A stretch of DNA of 64,000 bases from Streptomyces spirodelae (GTDB taxonomy: Bacteria > Actinomycetota > Actinomycetes > Streptomycetales > Streptomycetaceae). The position numbers were made by a program, and so were the translations under genes. Where the stretch lies: NCBI RefSeq assembly GCF_017676385.1, contig NZ_JAFFZN010000019.1:62001-126000 (forward strand). The letters run 5' to 3'. Numbering within the stretch: the stretch's first letter is position 1; every line of letters starts with the position of its first letter. The notes under the pieces were generated by a model that saw only the letters and a list, made by a program, of their open reading frames with translations, was not told the DNA's origin and made no database searches. This document shows positions 52,304 to 62,280 of this stretch, one piece after another.

Positions 52304-54364
52304 GTGGCGCTGCTGGAGCGGGAGGCCGAACTCGCCGCTGTCGAGCGCGCCGTCACCCTGCTGTGCGGCACCGGCATCCCCGCAGCACCAGACAACGGGG
52401 CGGCGTCCAGGGGCGGTCTCCTCGCCTTCACGGGAGCGGCCGGACTCGGCAAGACCGCGCTGCTGCGCGAGACCGCGGCCCACGTCACCGCACGCGGCGG
52501 CACCGTGCTGTACGCGAGCGGAGGCGAGCAGGAACAGGAGGTCGGCTTCCACGTCGTCCGCCGGCTGCTCGCACCGCTGCGCCCCGCACTCGACGAACGG
52601 GAGCTCCGCGCCGAGCTGGGCAGTTGGTACGACCTGGCCGCACCCGCCGCCGGACTTCCGGCCCCCGGCAGCACCGTGGTGCCGCACCCGCACGGAGTGC
52701 GCCTGGCCCTCGACCGGCTCTTCGGCCACCTCGCCGTACGCCACGGGCCGCTCGCCGTCCTCGTCGACGACGCGCACTGGGCCGACCCCGCATCGCTGGC
52801 CTGGCTCACCGGGTTCGCGCCGCGCGCTCCCGGAGTGGGGCTGCTGTGCGCGCTCGGCTACGACCCCCAGGAGCTGCGCCCCGAGGCGGCACCCTTCCGG
52901 GCGGCCGTGGACGGGGCGCCGGAGCCGCCGTACGGCCTGACCGAGCTGAGTACCGACGCCGTCGCCCGGCTCGCCCGGGACACCACCGCCGAGGCCGCCG
53001 ACACCGCCTTCGCCGAAGAGTGCCGGAAACTCACCGGCGGCAACCCCCGCGCGGTGACAGAGCTGCTGCACCAGGTACGGGATGCGGGCCTGGAGCCGCG
53101 CTACCACAGCGTGCCGCGGCTGGCCGGACTCGCGCCACCGGCGCCCGAAGCTGAGCTCCAGCACCGGCTGCAGAACCTCGGCCCCGACTGCGTACGGCTC
53201 TGCTGGGCCGTCGCCGTGCTCGGCGCCGACGCCACGCTTCTGTTCGCGGCGCGCGTCGCCGGGCTCCGTGGCGAGACGGCACGGGGCGCCGTGGCCCGGC
53301 TCCGCGCGGCGCGGGTCCTGGAGGTGCCCGACGGTGGTGCGGACGGCGAACCGCTCTCCTTCGTCCATCCCTCCGTCGCCGCAGAGATCTACCGCGCCGT
53401 ACCCGCGAGCATCCGTACGGCCCTGCACGGCCAGACAGCAGCCGCGCTCGCAGCCGACCCCGGCATCCCGTACGGCTCGTCCGTGCGCCACCTGCTGGAG
53501 GTGCACCCCGACGGTGACCTGGTCCTCGTCGAGCAGTTGCGGCGGGCGGCGCACGAGTACACGGTGGCGGGCGCGCCCGACGCCGCCTACCGGTGCCTGG
53601 GGCGTGCCCTGCGGGAGCCGCCCGCCTCGCGCGACCGGCCCACCGTCCTGTACGAGCTGGCCGCCGCCGCCTTCCGCTCCGGCGCCCCGGCTGCCGCCGT
53701 GCACCCGCTGCGTGCCGCGCTCGAAGAGCCCGCCTGCGATGCCGAGCTGCGCCTGGCGGCCGTCCGCCTCCTGGCGCGGGCGCTCTCCCGCGCGGGGCGC
53801 AGACGGGAGGCGCTGGGGGCGCTGGAAGCGGAGGCCCGCCGCGCGAGCGCACCCGCCCAGCGGGAGGCGCTGCGCGCCGAGCTGACCCTGTGGCGCGCGC
53901 TGAACGCCGGGACTGACGCCCGTACCCACGCCGACGCCCCTGCCCACGCCGTCGCCCAGGCCGAGGCCGGCGCCCGCGCCGGAGCCCGCCCATGCGCCGG
54001 GGCCCGCGCGCCCGCAACTGGCGCCACCGAGGACACCGAAGCCACCCACGGCGCTGACGACACCGAGGGAGCACGGTCCCACCCGGCTCTGCGCGCCTGG
54101 CAGGCCCTGCGGCGCGGGGAGTCGGCCGCCACGGTGCTCCGTCACGCGGAGGAAGCCGTCGCGGCGGGTCTGTCCTGGACCGACGACCCCTGGGGCTGCG
54201 AGACCCCTGCTCTCGTCGCTCTCACCTTCCTGCACTGCGGCAGACCCGACCGCGCCGAGCAGCTTCTACGGGAGGGCATCGCCGCCTGCGAGCGCGCCGG
54301 ACTGCACGGCGAACACCTCGCTCTGGCCCGCACCCTTCTGGCAGAACGCGTCGCCCCGCGGTAA
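52304..54364 (+). CDS. AAA ATPase related to LAL/LuxR regulators but lacking the HTH
   Basis: A 686-residue protein with an AAA ATPase domain: LLEREAELAAVERAVTLL, Walker A in LLAFTGAAGLGKTALLRE (about residues 45-55) and Walker B in LAVLVDDAHWADPASLAW. A helical/TPR-like domain follows: LGRALREPPASRDRPTVLYE, RAALEEPACDAELRLAAVRL and GLSWTDDPWGCETPALVAL with LLREGIAACERAG. Large ATP-binding LuxR (LAL) regulators have this layout followed by a C-terminal HTH at about 850-950; here the protein ends at 686 without one, and an Ala/His/Asp-rich insertion interrupts the middle. It may therefore act as a non-DNA-binding ATPase switch. GTG at 52304; a TGACGC-N8-GCGTCA element lies upstream. Confidence 0.82.
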   Translation: MALLEREAELAAVERAVTLLCGTGIPAAPDNGAASRGGLLAFTGAAGLGKTALLRETAAHVTARGGTVLYASGGEQEQEVGFHVVRRLLAPLRPALDERELRAELGSWYDLAAPAAGLPAPGSTVVPHPHGVRLALDRLFGHLAVRHGPLAVLVDDAHWADPASLAWLTGFAPRAPGVGLLCALGYDPQELRPEAAPFRAAVDGAPEPPYGLTELSTDAVARLARDTTAEAADTAFAEECRKLTGGNPRAVTELLHQVRDAGLEPRYHSVPRLAGLAPPAPEAELQHRLQNLGPDCVRLCWAVAVLGADATLLFAARVAGLRGETARGAVARLRAARVLEVPDGGADGEPLSFVHPSVAAEIYRAVPASIRTALHGQTAAALAADPGIPYGSSVRHLLEVHPDGDLVLVEQLRRAAHEYTVAGAPDAAYRCLGRALREPPASRDRPTVLYELAAAAFRSGAPAAAVHPLRAALEEPACDAELRLAAVRLLARALSRAGRRREALGALEAEARRASAPAQREALRAELTLWRALNAGTDARTHADAPAHAVAQAEAGARAGARPCAGARAPATGATEDTEATHGADDTEGARSHPALRAWQALRRGESAATVLRHAEEAVAAGLSWTDDPWGCETPALVALTFLHCGRPDRAEQLLREGIAACERAGLHGEHLALARTLLAERVAPR

Positions 54365-54412
54365 CGGGGCACTGACTGGGGGCGATCACGAGCGGCCACG
54401 TACTATTGCGGC

Positions 54413-54910
54413 ATGTCGTTCCTCCGCCGCCGCAGCGCCGCCGTGCCCGCAGGCCCGGACTTCGATGTCCTGGCCATGGACCCGTCCGACTGGCCGGGGA
54501 ATCTCGGGGCCGGTCTGCTGCCCGCACCGGACGGCACCTGCCAGGGCGTCTTCCTGCGCTACGACCTGTTCGGCGGCCGCGGCCCGGCGATGATCATCGG
54601 GAATCTGCCCGAGGGCTCCCCGGCCCGGGAGGTTGCCGAGGGCGAGATCCCGTTCGAGGTGGCGCAGCTCCTGTCCGCGCTGGAGAACGACGAGCACGTC
54701 GAGGTCGTCGGCACGGAGGACGACCCGGTGATGCACGAGGACAACCTGCTGATCGTGCGCCGTATCAAGTTGTCCGAAGACCGGATCTCCTGCGTCCAGT
54801 TCGACCGCAGCGACGGCGTGCTGGTCACCATCGCGAGCTGGGACCGGCCCATCACCAACGACCTGTACGCGCTGCTCAAGCCGCTGCCCGCGGAGATGTT
54901 CCAGCAGTGA
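54413..54910 (+). CDS. conserved hypothetical protein
   Basis: A 165-residue soluble protein, well conserved in appearance but of unknown family: DFDVLAMDPSDWPGNLGAGL, GVFLRYDLFGGRGPAMIIG, VEVVGTEDDPVMHEDNLLIV and TNDLYALLKPLPAEMF. The short Arg-rich N-terminus (SFLRRRSAAV) might be a membrane anchor or simply flexible; no hydrophobic segment is present. It lies 48 bp after the AAA ATPase gene, in the same orientation, and is followed by a terminator, so the two form one unit. Confidence 0.8.
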   Translation: MSFLRRRSAAVPAGPDFDVLAMDPSDWPGNLGAGLLPAPDGTCQGVFLRYDLFGGRGPAMIIGNLPEGSPAREVAEGEIPFEVAQLLSALENDEHVEVVGTEDDPVMHEDNLLIVRRIKLSEDRISCVQFDRSDGVLVTIASWDRPITNDLYALLKPLPAEMFQQ

Positions 54911-54929
54911 TCCGGTAGCCGTACGCCGC

Positions 54930-54964
54930 GAGGGCGGCCGGCACGCGGTGTGCCGACCGCCCTC
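54930..54964 (+). terminator. hairpin terminator
   Basis: A 15-base stem with one C-A mismatch (54930-54944 with 54950-54964) and a five-base loop, 20 bases after the hypothetical protein stop. It also faces the amidase stop on the other strand. Confidence 0.75.
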
Positions 54965-55023
54965 GGGCCCGTACCGGCTCGAACGCCCGCCCGGCTGTCA
55001 CCGACACCCGGCGGACGCCCCGC

Positions 55024-57090
55024 TCAGCGCAGGACGCGGACGTCCTCGGCCTTGACGAAGGCCACCCGGTGACCGAGCTGGATCTGGTAGTACCGCTGCT
55101 TGCCCCGTACCACCTGGAAGTTCTTCGCGTCCGGGTCGTAGGTGACCGCGTACAGGTACTCGCCCGACGTCTTCAGGCCCGCGACATAGCGCTGCCCGGC
55201 CGCCACCTTGTACGGCAGCGGCGAGAGCGCCTGCACGGGTACGCCCTCGGGGAAGGCGGATGCCTCCGGGTAGGCGCGCCCGTACACCGGGATCTCGTCC
55301 CGCCCGGCACGGGGGGTGATCACGGCGCCCCGTCCCGGAACAGCGGTCGGCTGGTCGGCGGGGTTGTGGAACCACGCCTTCTGGCCGAGGTACCAGATCG
55401 CCGTCCAGTCGCCCTTCCGGTCCGCCACGGCGTACTGCTGGCCGGTGGTGGCCCGGGCCCCGGTGTCGTTGACCCCCGTGGTCGAGGGCGAGCCGTCCGG
55501 CCGCAGCCCGACGTCCTTGACCAGCGGCGCCGAGGCGTCCGGCGCCTCATGCAGCCGAACGGCGGCCGAGCCGTGCTCCGGGCAGGGCTTGCCCGCTGAC
55601 TCACATCCCGTGTACAGCGGCTTGTGCTCGTCGTAGGTGGGCCGGATCGTCACCACGCCGGACCGCGGGCCGGCCTTGGGCGTGAAGGGCTTGCCCATCA
55701 GCGTGAAGTAGTGCTGCCAGTCCCAGTACGGACCAGGGTCGGTGTGCATGCCCCTGATGCTGGACGCCGTCGGGCCCGGCACATTGTCGTGGCCGAGGAT
55801 GTGCTGGCGGTCCAGCGGGATGTCGTACCGCTTGGCGAGGTACTTCACCAGTCGCGCCGAACTGCGGTACATCGCCTCCGTGTACCAGGCGTCCGGGTCG
55901 GTCAGGAAGCCCTCGTGCTCCAGCCCGACCGACTTGGAGTTGACGTACCAGTTACCGGCGTGCCAGGCGGCGTCCTTGTTGCGCACATGCTGCGCCACAT
56001 GGCCGTCGGACGACCGGAGCGTGTAGTTCCACGAGACGTACTTGGGATTGGTCACCAGATCGAGCGTCGTCTCGTAGCTGCCCTCGGTGTCGTGCACGAC
56101 GATGTAGTCGATCTTCTGCGACCGGGGCCGCCGCGCCTTGTCGTGGTTGCCGTAGTCCTCCTCGCCGTTGCTGTCCGTCCACTTCTCGTACGGCGCCGGG
56201 TACCACTCGCAGTCCACGCTGCGCGGGCACTCGGCCCGGCTGTCCGCGTGGCGTGCCCGGTCGGCGGCGGCCGGGACGCGCAGCTTCGGCGTGGCCCGGA
56301 GGGTGACCGACTCGCCGGTGTCGGTGGTGCGGCGCTCACCCTCCCGCAGCACATCGAATACATCGTCGGCGAAGGCCGTGGCGCCCGGGCCGCCCCGTCC
56401 GCCACCCGGGTACGCGGCCACGGCCTCGTACCAGTCGGCGGGCTCGGCGCTCAGCGGGTGGCCCAGCCGCCGCTGGGCGTCCGCCAGCAGCGCGGCACCG
56501 CCCCGCACATTCGCCGCCGTCGAGGTGCGCAGCCGGCCGGGGGAGACCCCCGTGAGCTCGGCCGCGCGCTCCAGTGTGCGCAGCCGTGCGGGCAGCTTCC
56601 CCGGCCGCTTCGGCGTGGCCGACTCCTCGGCGACCTTGGCGGGGCGCGCGCTGTCGCCCCGGGCGTCCTCGGAACCGGTGTGGCCGTGCTGCCGGGAGGA
56701 GGCCAGCGCGGTACGCGCGTCGGTGAGGTGCATCGGGCCGTAACCGCCCGAGACGCTGGGCGCGCCCTGGTGCGTGTCCCAGCGCGACTGGAGGTACGAG
56801 ACGCCGAGCAGCACCTTCTCGGGCACGTGGTAGCGGTCGGCGGCAGCGGCGAACTGCTGCTGGAGCGTGTCCTGGCGGGGCTGCTCGGCACTCGCGCTGG
56901 TGCCGGCCGCCAGCAACGGCACGACGAGGGCGGTTGCCGCCGCGCCGACGACCGCGCCGCGGGCACCGCGCCGACTGAGGTGTCTGTCGCTGCGTCTGTC
57001 GCTGCGTCTGCCGGTTGGCTTGCCGCCGCTTGTGTCGCTGCGGCCGTCGTCGGCGGTGGTGCTGTCAGGGGCACGGACGGATCGTGGCAA
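55024..57090 (-). CDS. secreted N-acetylmuramoyl-L-alanine amidase (Ami_2/PGRP type)
   Basis: A 688-residue exported wall hydrolase. The TTG at 57090 has GAGGAGG five bases upstream and begins a long basic N-region (RRSDRHLSRRGARGAVVG) before the hydrophobic signal core ending ASA. A lytic-like helical region (QQQFAAAADRYHVPEKVLLG, GVSYLQSRWDTHQGAP) precedes the zinc amidase: DYIVVHDTEGSYETTLDLVT, the AWHAGNWYVNSKSVGLEHEG block with further His and Glu, and RQHILGHDNVPGPTASSIRG. The C-terminal third has repeats resembling SH3-like binding units. It should cleave the amide between MurNAc and L-Ala. Confidence 0.92.
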   Translation of the reverse strand: MPRSVRAPDSTTADDGRSDTSGGKPTGRRSDRRSDRHLSRRGARGAVVGAAATALVVPLLAAGTSASAEQPRQDTLQQQFAAAADRYHVPEKVLLGVSYLQSRWDTHQGAPSVSGGYGPMHLTDARTALASSRQHGHTGSEDARGDSARPAKVAEESATPKRPGKLPARLRTLERAAELTGVSPGRLRTSTAANVRGGAALLADAQRRLGHPLSAEPADWYEAVAAYPGGGRGGPGATAFADDVFDVLREGERRTTDTGESVTLRATPKLRVPAAADRARHADSRAECPRSVDCEWYPAPYEKWTDSNGEEDYGNHDKARRPRSQKIDYIVVHDTEGSYETTLDLVTNPKYVSWNYTLRSSDGHVAQHVRNKDAAWHAGNWYVNSKSVGLEHEGFLTDPDAWYTEAMYRSSARLVKYLAKRYDIPLDRQHILGHDNVPGPTASSIRGMHTDPGPYWDWQHYFTLMGKPFTPKAGPRSGVVTIRPTYDEHKPLYTGCESAGKPCPEHGSAAVRLHEAPDASAPLVKDVGLRPDGSPSTTGVNDTGARATTGQQYAVADRKGDWTAIWYLGQKAWFHNPADQPTAVPGRGAVITPRAGRDEIPVYGRAYPEASAFPEGVPVQALSPLPYKVAAGQRYVAGLKTSGEYLYAVTYDPDAKNFQVVRGKQRYYQIQLGHRVAFVKAEDVRVLR

Positions 57091-57142
57091 TGCCGCCTCC
57101 TCGGACTGGGCGCCGTGGGATCACGTGCGCGAGCAGTCCTCA

Positions 57143-57171
57143 GACGTACCCATTTGCCGACGATCCGTCAA
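57143..57171 (-). promoter_or_regulatory. promoter of the amidase gene
   Basis: TTGACG (57171-57166), a 17-bp spacer and TACGTC (57148-57143) on the minus strand, about 53 bases before the TTG start. The -35 is good and the -10 moderate. Confidence 0.55.
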
Positions 57172-57321
57172 TCATTCCGCACGACGCACACATTCGGCCG
57201 ACAGACCGGCGGGAAACGTCGCACGTCGACCGGGTGACCGGGTGTGACGGGTACCCGGGGCGTCACCGGTGCAGACCGGTGACGCCGCTGCGCCCCACCC
57301 GATCGGGTGACCTCATCCGGT

Positions 57322-58524
57322 TCAGCGGGTGCCGACCGCGGCACGGACGGCCCGCCGCGCGGTCGCACAGTCGTCGTGCAGCCTGCGCAGCAGCAGCCGC
57401 TGCTCCTCGCCCGTCGGAATCCCACCAGCCCTGACCGCCGCCGCTGCCTCGGCCGCGACCTGCGCCGAGGGCTCCCGCATGGTGCGCTGCACCGCCATCT
57501 CGTAGGTGCGGATCTCCCTGGTGAGGATCAGCATGAGGTTCACCAGGAACGCGTCCCGTGCCGCGGGGCCGGCCGCCTGGGCGAGCTGGCTGAGCTGGCG
57601 GCGCGCCAGTGGCGCGTCCCCGAGCACCGCCCACAGCGACGCCAGGTCGTAGCCGGGCAGGTACCAGCCGGCGTGTTCCCAGTCGACGAGCGAGGGCCCC
57701 GTCGGACCGAGCATCACGTTGGTCAGCAGGGCGTCCCCGTGGCAGAACTGCCAGGGCACTCCCCGCCGACCGCCGGGGCAGCGGGACTGCGCCAGTCCGT
57801 GCAGCAGCTTCTGCAGGTCGTCCAGGTCCCGGTCGGTCAGCAGCCCCTGCTCGTGGAAGCGGGACAGCCGCGCCGGGTAGTCCAGGGGCCGTTCGAACAG
57901 CGAGGGCGGCGGCTCCCACTGGTTGACCCGGCGGAAAGCGCCGATCACCGCTCGCAGGTCCGCGTTCGGCGGAGCCTCGAACGGGTGCCGCTGCGCTGCC
58001 GCCACCCTGCCGGGCACCCTTTCGATCACCAATGTGCAGGTGTCCGGGTCGGCGGCGATCAGCCGCGGGGTCCGTACAGGCGGCCGGTGCCGCACGAACG
58101 CGCGATAGGCCGCTATTTCGTGCTGGAAGCGCTCGGCCCAGGCGGGGGAGTGGTCCAGCAGACACTTGGCGATGACGGTGTTGCGGCCCGCTGTTCCGGC
58201 CAGCAGTACCGAGCGCCCTCGCTTCCGCAGCAGTTGGACCGGCGTGAAGTCCGGGCAGATCCGGTGGATCGAGGCGATGGCGGCACGGAGCTGCGCGCCT
58301 TGCTGGCCGGACAAGTCCAGCCTCCCGCTGACGGATTGGGACACGGTACCGGGCGCGCGAAGGCCCATACGTGCGCCGGCGCGCGGGCCGGGCCTGCCCG
58401 GCCCGCGCGAGGGATCGCGCGACGGATCGGGAGCCAGCACTGCCGGTCCCCTTCCGTACGGCTGCGGCGCGGGGGCCGCACTCGGTCGGCGCTGCACGGA
58501 CACGGGGGATGAGGCTGAATACAT
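57322..58524 (-). CDS. aminoglycoside phosphotransferase (APH)-fold protein
   Basis: A 400-residue kinase-fold protein. The catalytic region [20 protein letters not shown] has the HGDxxxxN signature, followed by [20 protein letters not shown] with the metal Asp; upstream [20 protein letters not shown] contributes the Lys. The first 100 residues are Pro/Arg-rich. APH-fold proteins phosphorylate antibiotics, choline, hydroxy-acids or proteins; the present one has no features that fix the substrate. The ATG at 58524 ([11 protein letters not shown]) is chosen; the upstream frame is not family-like. It is divergent from the NsdA-like regulator with 249 bp between. Confidence 0.87.
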   Translation of the reverse strand: MYSASSPVSVQRRPSAAPAPQPYGRGPAVLAPDPSRDPSRGPGRPGPRAGARMGLRAPGTVSQSVSGRLDLSGQQGAQLRAAIASIHRICPDFTPVQLLRKRGRSVLLAGTAGRNTVIAKCLLDHSPAWAERFQHEIAAYRAFVRHRPPVRTPRLIAADPDTCTLVIERVPGRVAAAQRHPFEAPPNADLRAVIGAFRRVNQWEPPPSLFERPLDYPARLSRFHEQGLLTDRDLDDLQKLLHGLAQSRCPGGRRGVPWQFCHGDALLTNVMLGPTGPSLVDWEHAGWYLPGYDLASLWAVLGDAPLARRQLSQLAQAAGPAARDAFLVNLMLILTREIRTYEMAVQRTMREPSAQVAAEAAAAVRAGGIPTGEEQRLLLRRLHDDCATARRAVRAAVGTR

Positions 58525-58773
58525 GGGCGCGCGAGATCCCTTCGTGTGCCGACGGGTTTCCGCGCCTCCCCGGCGATCCGTCCAGAGCCTGTGCACCCTG
58601 GGGAATGCCGGCCGGACGGCAGCGACCGGGGTGGCGCGTTCCTACAGGACACCCCGGCGCGGGTGGCACACCATCTGGCGGACCCTGGCGAACCCTGGCG
58701 AATGCGCTCGGGGCCGCCGTACCGACCCGTACGGAAGCTACTGTCAACACAGCCGAGAACCTGGGGGCTTGAT

Positions 58774-60339
58774 GTGACAAAGGGACCCAACGCACGTCTC
58801 GCGGACCTCTTCGCCCTGGCCGGCTGGTCGAAGGGCGAGCTCGCCCGGCTGGTCAACCGGCAGGCCGCGGCGATGGGATACGCGCAGCTGGCGACGGACA
58901 CCTCACGGGTGCGGCGTTGGATCGACACGGGGGAGACCCCGCGCGATCCGGTGCCCAAGGTGCTGGCGTCCCTGTTCACCGAGCGACTCGGCCGTGTCGT
59001 GACCATCGAGGACCTCGGGTTCACCAGGCCGGGACAGGCAGCTCAGTCGGAGCCCGTCGAAGGGCTGCCCCTGCCGTCCGGACAGATCGCCGCGGTCCTC
59101 ACCGAATTCACGGGAATGGACCTCATGCTCAACCGACGCGGCTTGGTGGGTGCGGGCGCCGCGCTCGCCGCAGGATCGGCACTCAGCAGTGCCATGCACA
59201 ACTGGCTCAGCACGGACCCGGCGAGGGCCGCTGCGCGGGGTGCCGCAGGAGGGCCCCAGGCCGTAGCGGCCGGACACTCGTCCTACGACCGCTACGAGGC
59301 AGCCCCGGTGGGGCTACAGGAGATCGAGGCGCTGGAGCACTCCGTCGAGGTCTTCCGCGCCTGGGACGCCGCGCGTGGCGGCGGCCTCCAGCGCAAGGCC
59401 GTGGTGGGCCAGCTCAACGAGGTGGGCGGGATGCTCTCCTACCACCACCCCGAGCCGCTGCGGCGCCGTCTGTGGGGCGTCGCGGCCAATCTCGCGGTGC
59501 TCGCGGGCTGGATGTCGCACGACGTCGGCCTGGAGCCCACCGCGCAGAAGTATTTCGTGATCGCCGCGCACGCGGCGCGGGAGGGCGGTGACCGGCCGCG
59601 CGCCGGCGAGGCCCTCTCGCGCGCCGCCCGGCAGATGGTGCACCTGGGCCGTCCCGACGACGCGCTCGACCTGGTGCAGCTCGCCCAGTCCGGCTCCGGT
59701 GACGAGGCGCTGCCCCGCACCCGCGCCATGTTCCGCACCATCGAGGCGTGGGCGCAGGCGTCCATGGGCCGTGGCCAGGAGATGCGGCGCACCCTCGGCC
59801 AGGCCGAGGAGCTGTTCGCCTCGGACAAAGGCGATGTGTCGCCGCCCAGTTGGATGCAGATGTTCGACGAGGCCGACCTGTACGGTATGGAGGCGCTGGC
59901 CTTCCGTACGCTCGCCGACCACGAGCCCGTCGCGGCCCGGACGGCTGAACAGCACGCCAAACGGGCCCTGGCGCTCCGTGCGGACGGACGGCAGCGCTCC
60001 CAGATCTTCGACTACATCTCGATGGCCTCGGCCTGCTTCATCTCCGACGACCCGGAGCAGGCGGACCGCTACGCCCGCCTGGCGCTGCTGTCCATCAACG
60101 AGAACTCCTCGCACCGCACCTGGGACCGGCTGCGCGAGATGTACCGGCTCACCGGCCAGTACGCCGGTTACGGGAAGATCGAGGAGTTGCGCGCGGAGAT
60201 CCAGGAGGCGCTGCCCCGGGCGCCGAAACCCTCGCGGAGCGGCAGAGGTCTCAAGGACGCCGACGAGCTGAAGCGGGCACCCGGCGACATCCGGGACATC
60301 CGCAGCGCACGTGGCTCCAGAGGAGTCAGGTCCGTGTGA
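58774..60339 (+). CDS. NsdA-family TPR-containing developmental regulator
   Basis: A 521-residue protein. The N-terminal domain reads NARLADLFALAGWSKGELAR, VNRQAAAMGYAQLATDTSRV, RRWIDTGETPRDPVPKVLAS and LFTERLGRVVTIEDLGF; the WSKGELARxVNR, SRVRRWxD and P-P-LxxLF-E-R blocks define the NsdA/NsdB group, whose founder in S. coelicolor represses sporulation and antibiotic production. A short Ala-rich stretch (RGLVGAGAALAAGSALSSAM) follows, then TPR helices such as HAAREGGDRPRAGEALSRAA and MFRTIEAWAQASMGRG. GTG at 58774 has GGGGG upstream. The next gene downstream is a SpoIIE-type phosphatase. Confidence 0.82.
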   Translation: MTKGPNARLADLFALAGWSKGELARLVNRQAAAMGYAQLATDTSRVRRWIDTGETPRDPVPKVLASLFTERLGRVVTIEDLGFTRPGQAAQSEPVEGLPLPSGQIAAVLTEFTGMDLMLNRRGLVGAGAALAAGSALSSAMHNWLSTDPARAAARGAAGGPQAVAAGHSSYDRYEAAPVGLQEIEALEHSVEVFRAWDAARGGGLQRKAVVGQLNEVGGMLSYHHPEPLRRRLWGVAANLAVLAGWMSHDVGLEPTAQKYFVIAAHAAREGGDRPRAGEALSRAARQMVHLGRPDDALDLVQLAQSGSGDEALPRTRAMFRTIEAWAQASMGRGQEMRRTLGQAEELFASDKGDVSPPSWMQMFDEADLYGMEALAFRTLADHEPVAARTAEQHAKRALALRADGRQRSQIFDYISMASACFISDDPEQADRYARLALLSINENSSHRTWDRLREMYRLTGQYAGYGKIEELRAEIQEALPRAPKPSRSGRGLKDADELKRAPGDIRDIRSARGSRGVRSV

Positions 60340-60452
60340 GGCGGCAGCGGGCGTGAGTCGGAGGGCCTCGGCGGGCCGGGCCGACTCACCGGCTCACCGC
60401 ACCACGCGGCTCACCGCACCACGCGCGCCCACCGGGACAGCCGCGCTGCGGT

Positions 60453-62030
60453 TCACGGCGTCACGCGGGCGACCAGGACGCAGGCGTCGTCCTCGCGCTC
60501 CCGGTCGGCGAACTCCTCCGCGACCACCCGGACGCACTCCTGCGCGGAGCCGGCCGTGGCGAACCGCGCTGCCAGGCCCAGCATGCGGGCACTGCCCGCG
60601 TGGAGTCCCGGCTTACGGGGCACACCGTCCCCCGGCTCCGCGCCCGTAGGCGCTTCCTGCGCGTCGTCGGGCGCCAGCCCGTCGGTGTGCAGCACCAGCA
60701 GATCGCCGGGCCGCAGCCGTTCGGTGCGCTGTTCGTACGTCGCTCCTGAAGTGACGCCCAGCAGCACGCCCTCGGGGCGCCGCAGCACTCTTCCCGCGCC
60801 GTCCCGGAACAGCAGCGGCGCCGGGTGGCCCGCCTGCGCCCAGGTGAGCGTGCACGAGCGCGGCTCGTAGCGGCAGCACAGGGCGCTGCCCAGGGACGGC
60901 TGAGCCGAGGAGTCGAGCAACTGGTTGAGATGCTCTATCAGCGCGTCGGGCCGCACACCCGCCAGCGCCATCCCGCGCACGGCACCCAGCAGCATGGCCA
61001 TGCCGGAGGTCGCGGTGACACCGTGCCCCGTCAGATCGCCGGCCGTCAGCAGCGTGGCACCGTCCGGCAGCTCCATCGCGTCGTACCAGTCGCCGCCGAT
61101 CAGCGCGCTGGAGGCGGACGGCAGATAGTGCGCCGCCAGGTCGAGCGCTCCGGTGACACGCTCGTCGCCGTGCGGGAACCGGAGGGAGCCGCGCCAGGGC
61201 GGCAGCACGGCTTCCTGCAGCTCGACGGCGAGCCTGCGTTCGGTCTGCGCGATGTGCCGCTCGCGCTGGAGGTGGTCCCGGCTCTCGTGCACCGCGTGCT
61301 CACTGCGCCGCAGTTCGCTGACGTCCCGCACCACCGCCCACATCGAGGCGGTGCCCCCGTCGTCGTCGAGCACGGGCTCGCCGACCATGTGGACCGTCCG
61401 CACGGAGCCGTCGGGCCGCACCAGACGGAACTCGCGGTCGATCGCCCTGCCGTCCACCAGGCAGTCGGTGAACGCGGTGGCGAGCGCGGTCTGGTCCTCC
61501 GGGACGACCCAGGAGGGCAGCTCGTCCAGGGTGAGGGGGCCGTCCTCCTCGGTCCTGCCGAAGATCCGGAAGAGCTCGGGGGACCAGGCCACCCCGTCGG
61601 TCAGCAGGTTCCACTCGGCGCTGCCGACCCGGCCCACCAGCTCGGAGGGCCGCTCCCGGTCCGGCGACGGATGCGTGCCGTAGGCGGCGCCGGGCGTCCG
61701 CTCGGATGTCGGGCCGGGCGGCTGATCGGCGGATGGCCACGCCCTGGGGGCCTCGGGGGGCATGCCCGCGCGTAATTGGTCGAGCTGGCTGCCCAGGTCG
61801 TCGAGTTGGTGCACGGCCAGTTCGCACAGCGCGCGCTGCCACCGCGTGCGCGGGTCCGCACCGGCCACCCCGGGGTCCGGCTCGGTCCCTCGGCCCGCGC
61901 TCCCTCCAGCGCCCCGCCGCACCGCGTCGAGGCGGCCGCGCAGGGTGCGCGCCTGGCTGATCAGGGCATCCAGCGTGCCGGGGTCCGGTGGCTGCGGTGC
62001 TGAGCGGTCCGCATGGAGATGGGAGGCCAT
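60453..62030 (-). CDS. PAS-SpoIIE (PP2C) protein serine phosphatase
   Basis: A 525-residue signalling phosphatase. After a helical N-terminal region (LDALISQARTLRGRLDAVRR) comes a PAS domain at about 130-240: GSAEWNLLTDGVAWSPELFR, EFRLVRPDGSVRTVHMVGEP and ASMWAVVRDVSELRRSEHAV. The C-terminal PP2C/SpoIIE domain has QEAVLPPWRGSLRFPHGDE, SALIGGDWYDAMELPDGATL with the metal Asp, TAGDLTGHGVTATSGMAMLL, DLLVLHTDGLAPDDAQEAP and EREDDACVLVARV. It probably dephosphorylates an anti-sigma antagonist. ATG at 62030. Divergent from the HEAT-repeat gene with a palindrome in between. Confidence 0.9.
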   Translation of the reverse strand: MASHLHADRSAPQPPDPGTLDALISQARTLRGRLDAVRRGAGGSAGRGTEPDPGVAGADPRTRWQRALCELAVHQLDDLGSQLDQLRAGMPPEAPRAWPSADQPPGPTSERTPGAAYGTHPSPDRERPSELVGRVGSAEWNLLTDGVAWSPELFRIFGRTEEDGPLTLDELPSWVVPEDQTALATAFTDCLVDGRAIDREFRLVRPDGSVRTVHMVGEPVLDDDGGTASMWAVVRDVSELRRSEHAVHESRDHLQRERHIAQTERRLAVELQEAVLPPWRGSLRFPHGDERVTGALDLAAHYLPSASSALIGGDWYDAMELPDGATLLTAGDLTGHGVTATSGMAMLLGAVRGMALAGVRPDALIEHLNQLLDSSAQPSLGSALCCRYEPRSCTLTWAQAGHPAPLLFRDGAGRVLRRPEGVLLGVTSGATYEQRTERLRPGDLLVLHTDGLAPDDAQEAPTGAEPGDGVPRKPGLHAGSARMLGLAARFATAGSAQECVRVVAEEFADREREDDACVLVARVTP

Positions 62031-62280
62031 AGAGAACTCCGATACGGGGGAGAGTCGGTTACGACTGTGACACAGCCCGCGACTGCCCGTAAGGGATTCG
62101 GCCACACTCGATGCGGTGGTGCTGCTGTCATATGTCCCGGTGAGTCGCCGGCATATGTCCCTGGAGGGCCGCGGGGTCGGCGGAATCTTTGCTTCCGGGT
62201 AGGCTCCAGCTCTTGACCGGGGCGCCCGCTCCCAAAGGTAAAACGCAGGAGTAGAACCGCGGTCACCGGCAAGAATGCCC
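62031..62280. other. divergent promoter region of phosphatase and HEAT-repeat genes
   Basis: No gene seen. The 303-bp interval to the HEAT-repeat start should hold both promoters. No -35/-10 pair is convincing; the clearest structure is the inverted repeat at 62281-62301. Confidence 0.35.

Noticed and set aside
54386-54736. 116-residue minus-strand frame
   Set aside because: Antisense to the conserved hypothetical gene, with no ribosome site and no family similarity.
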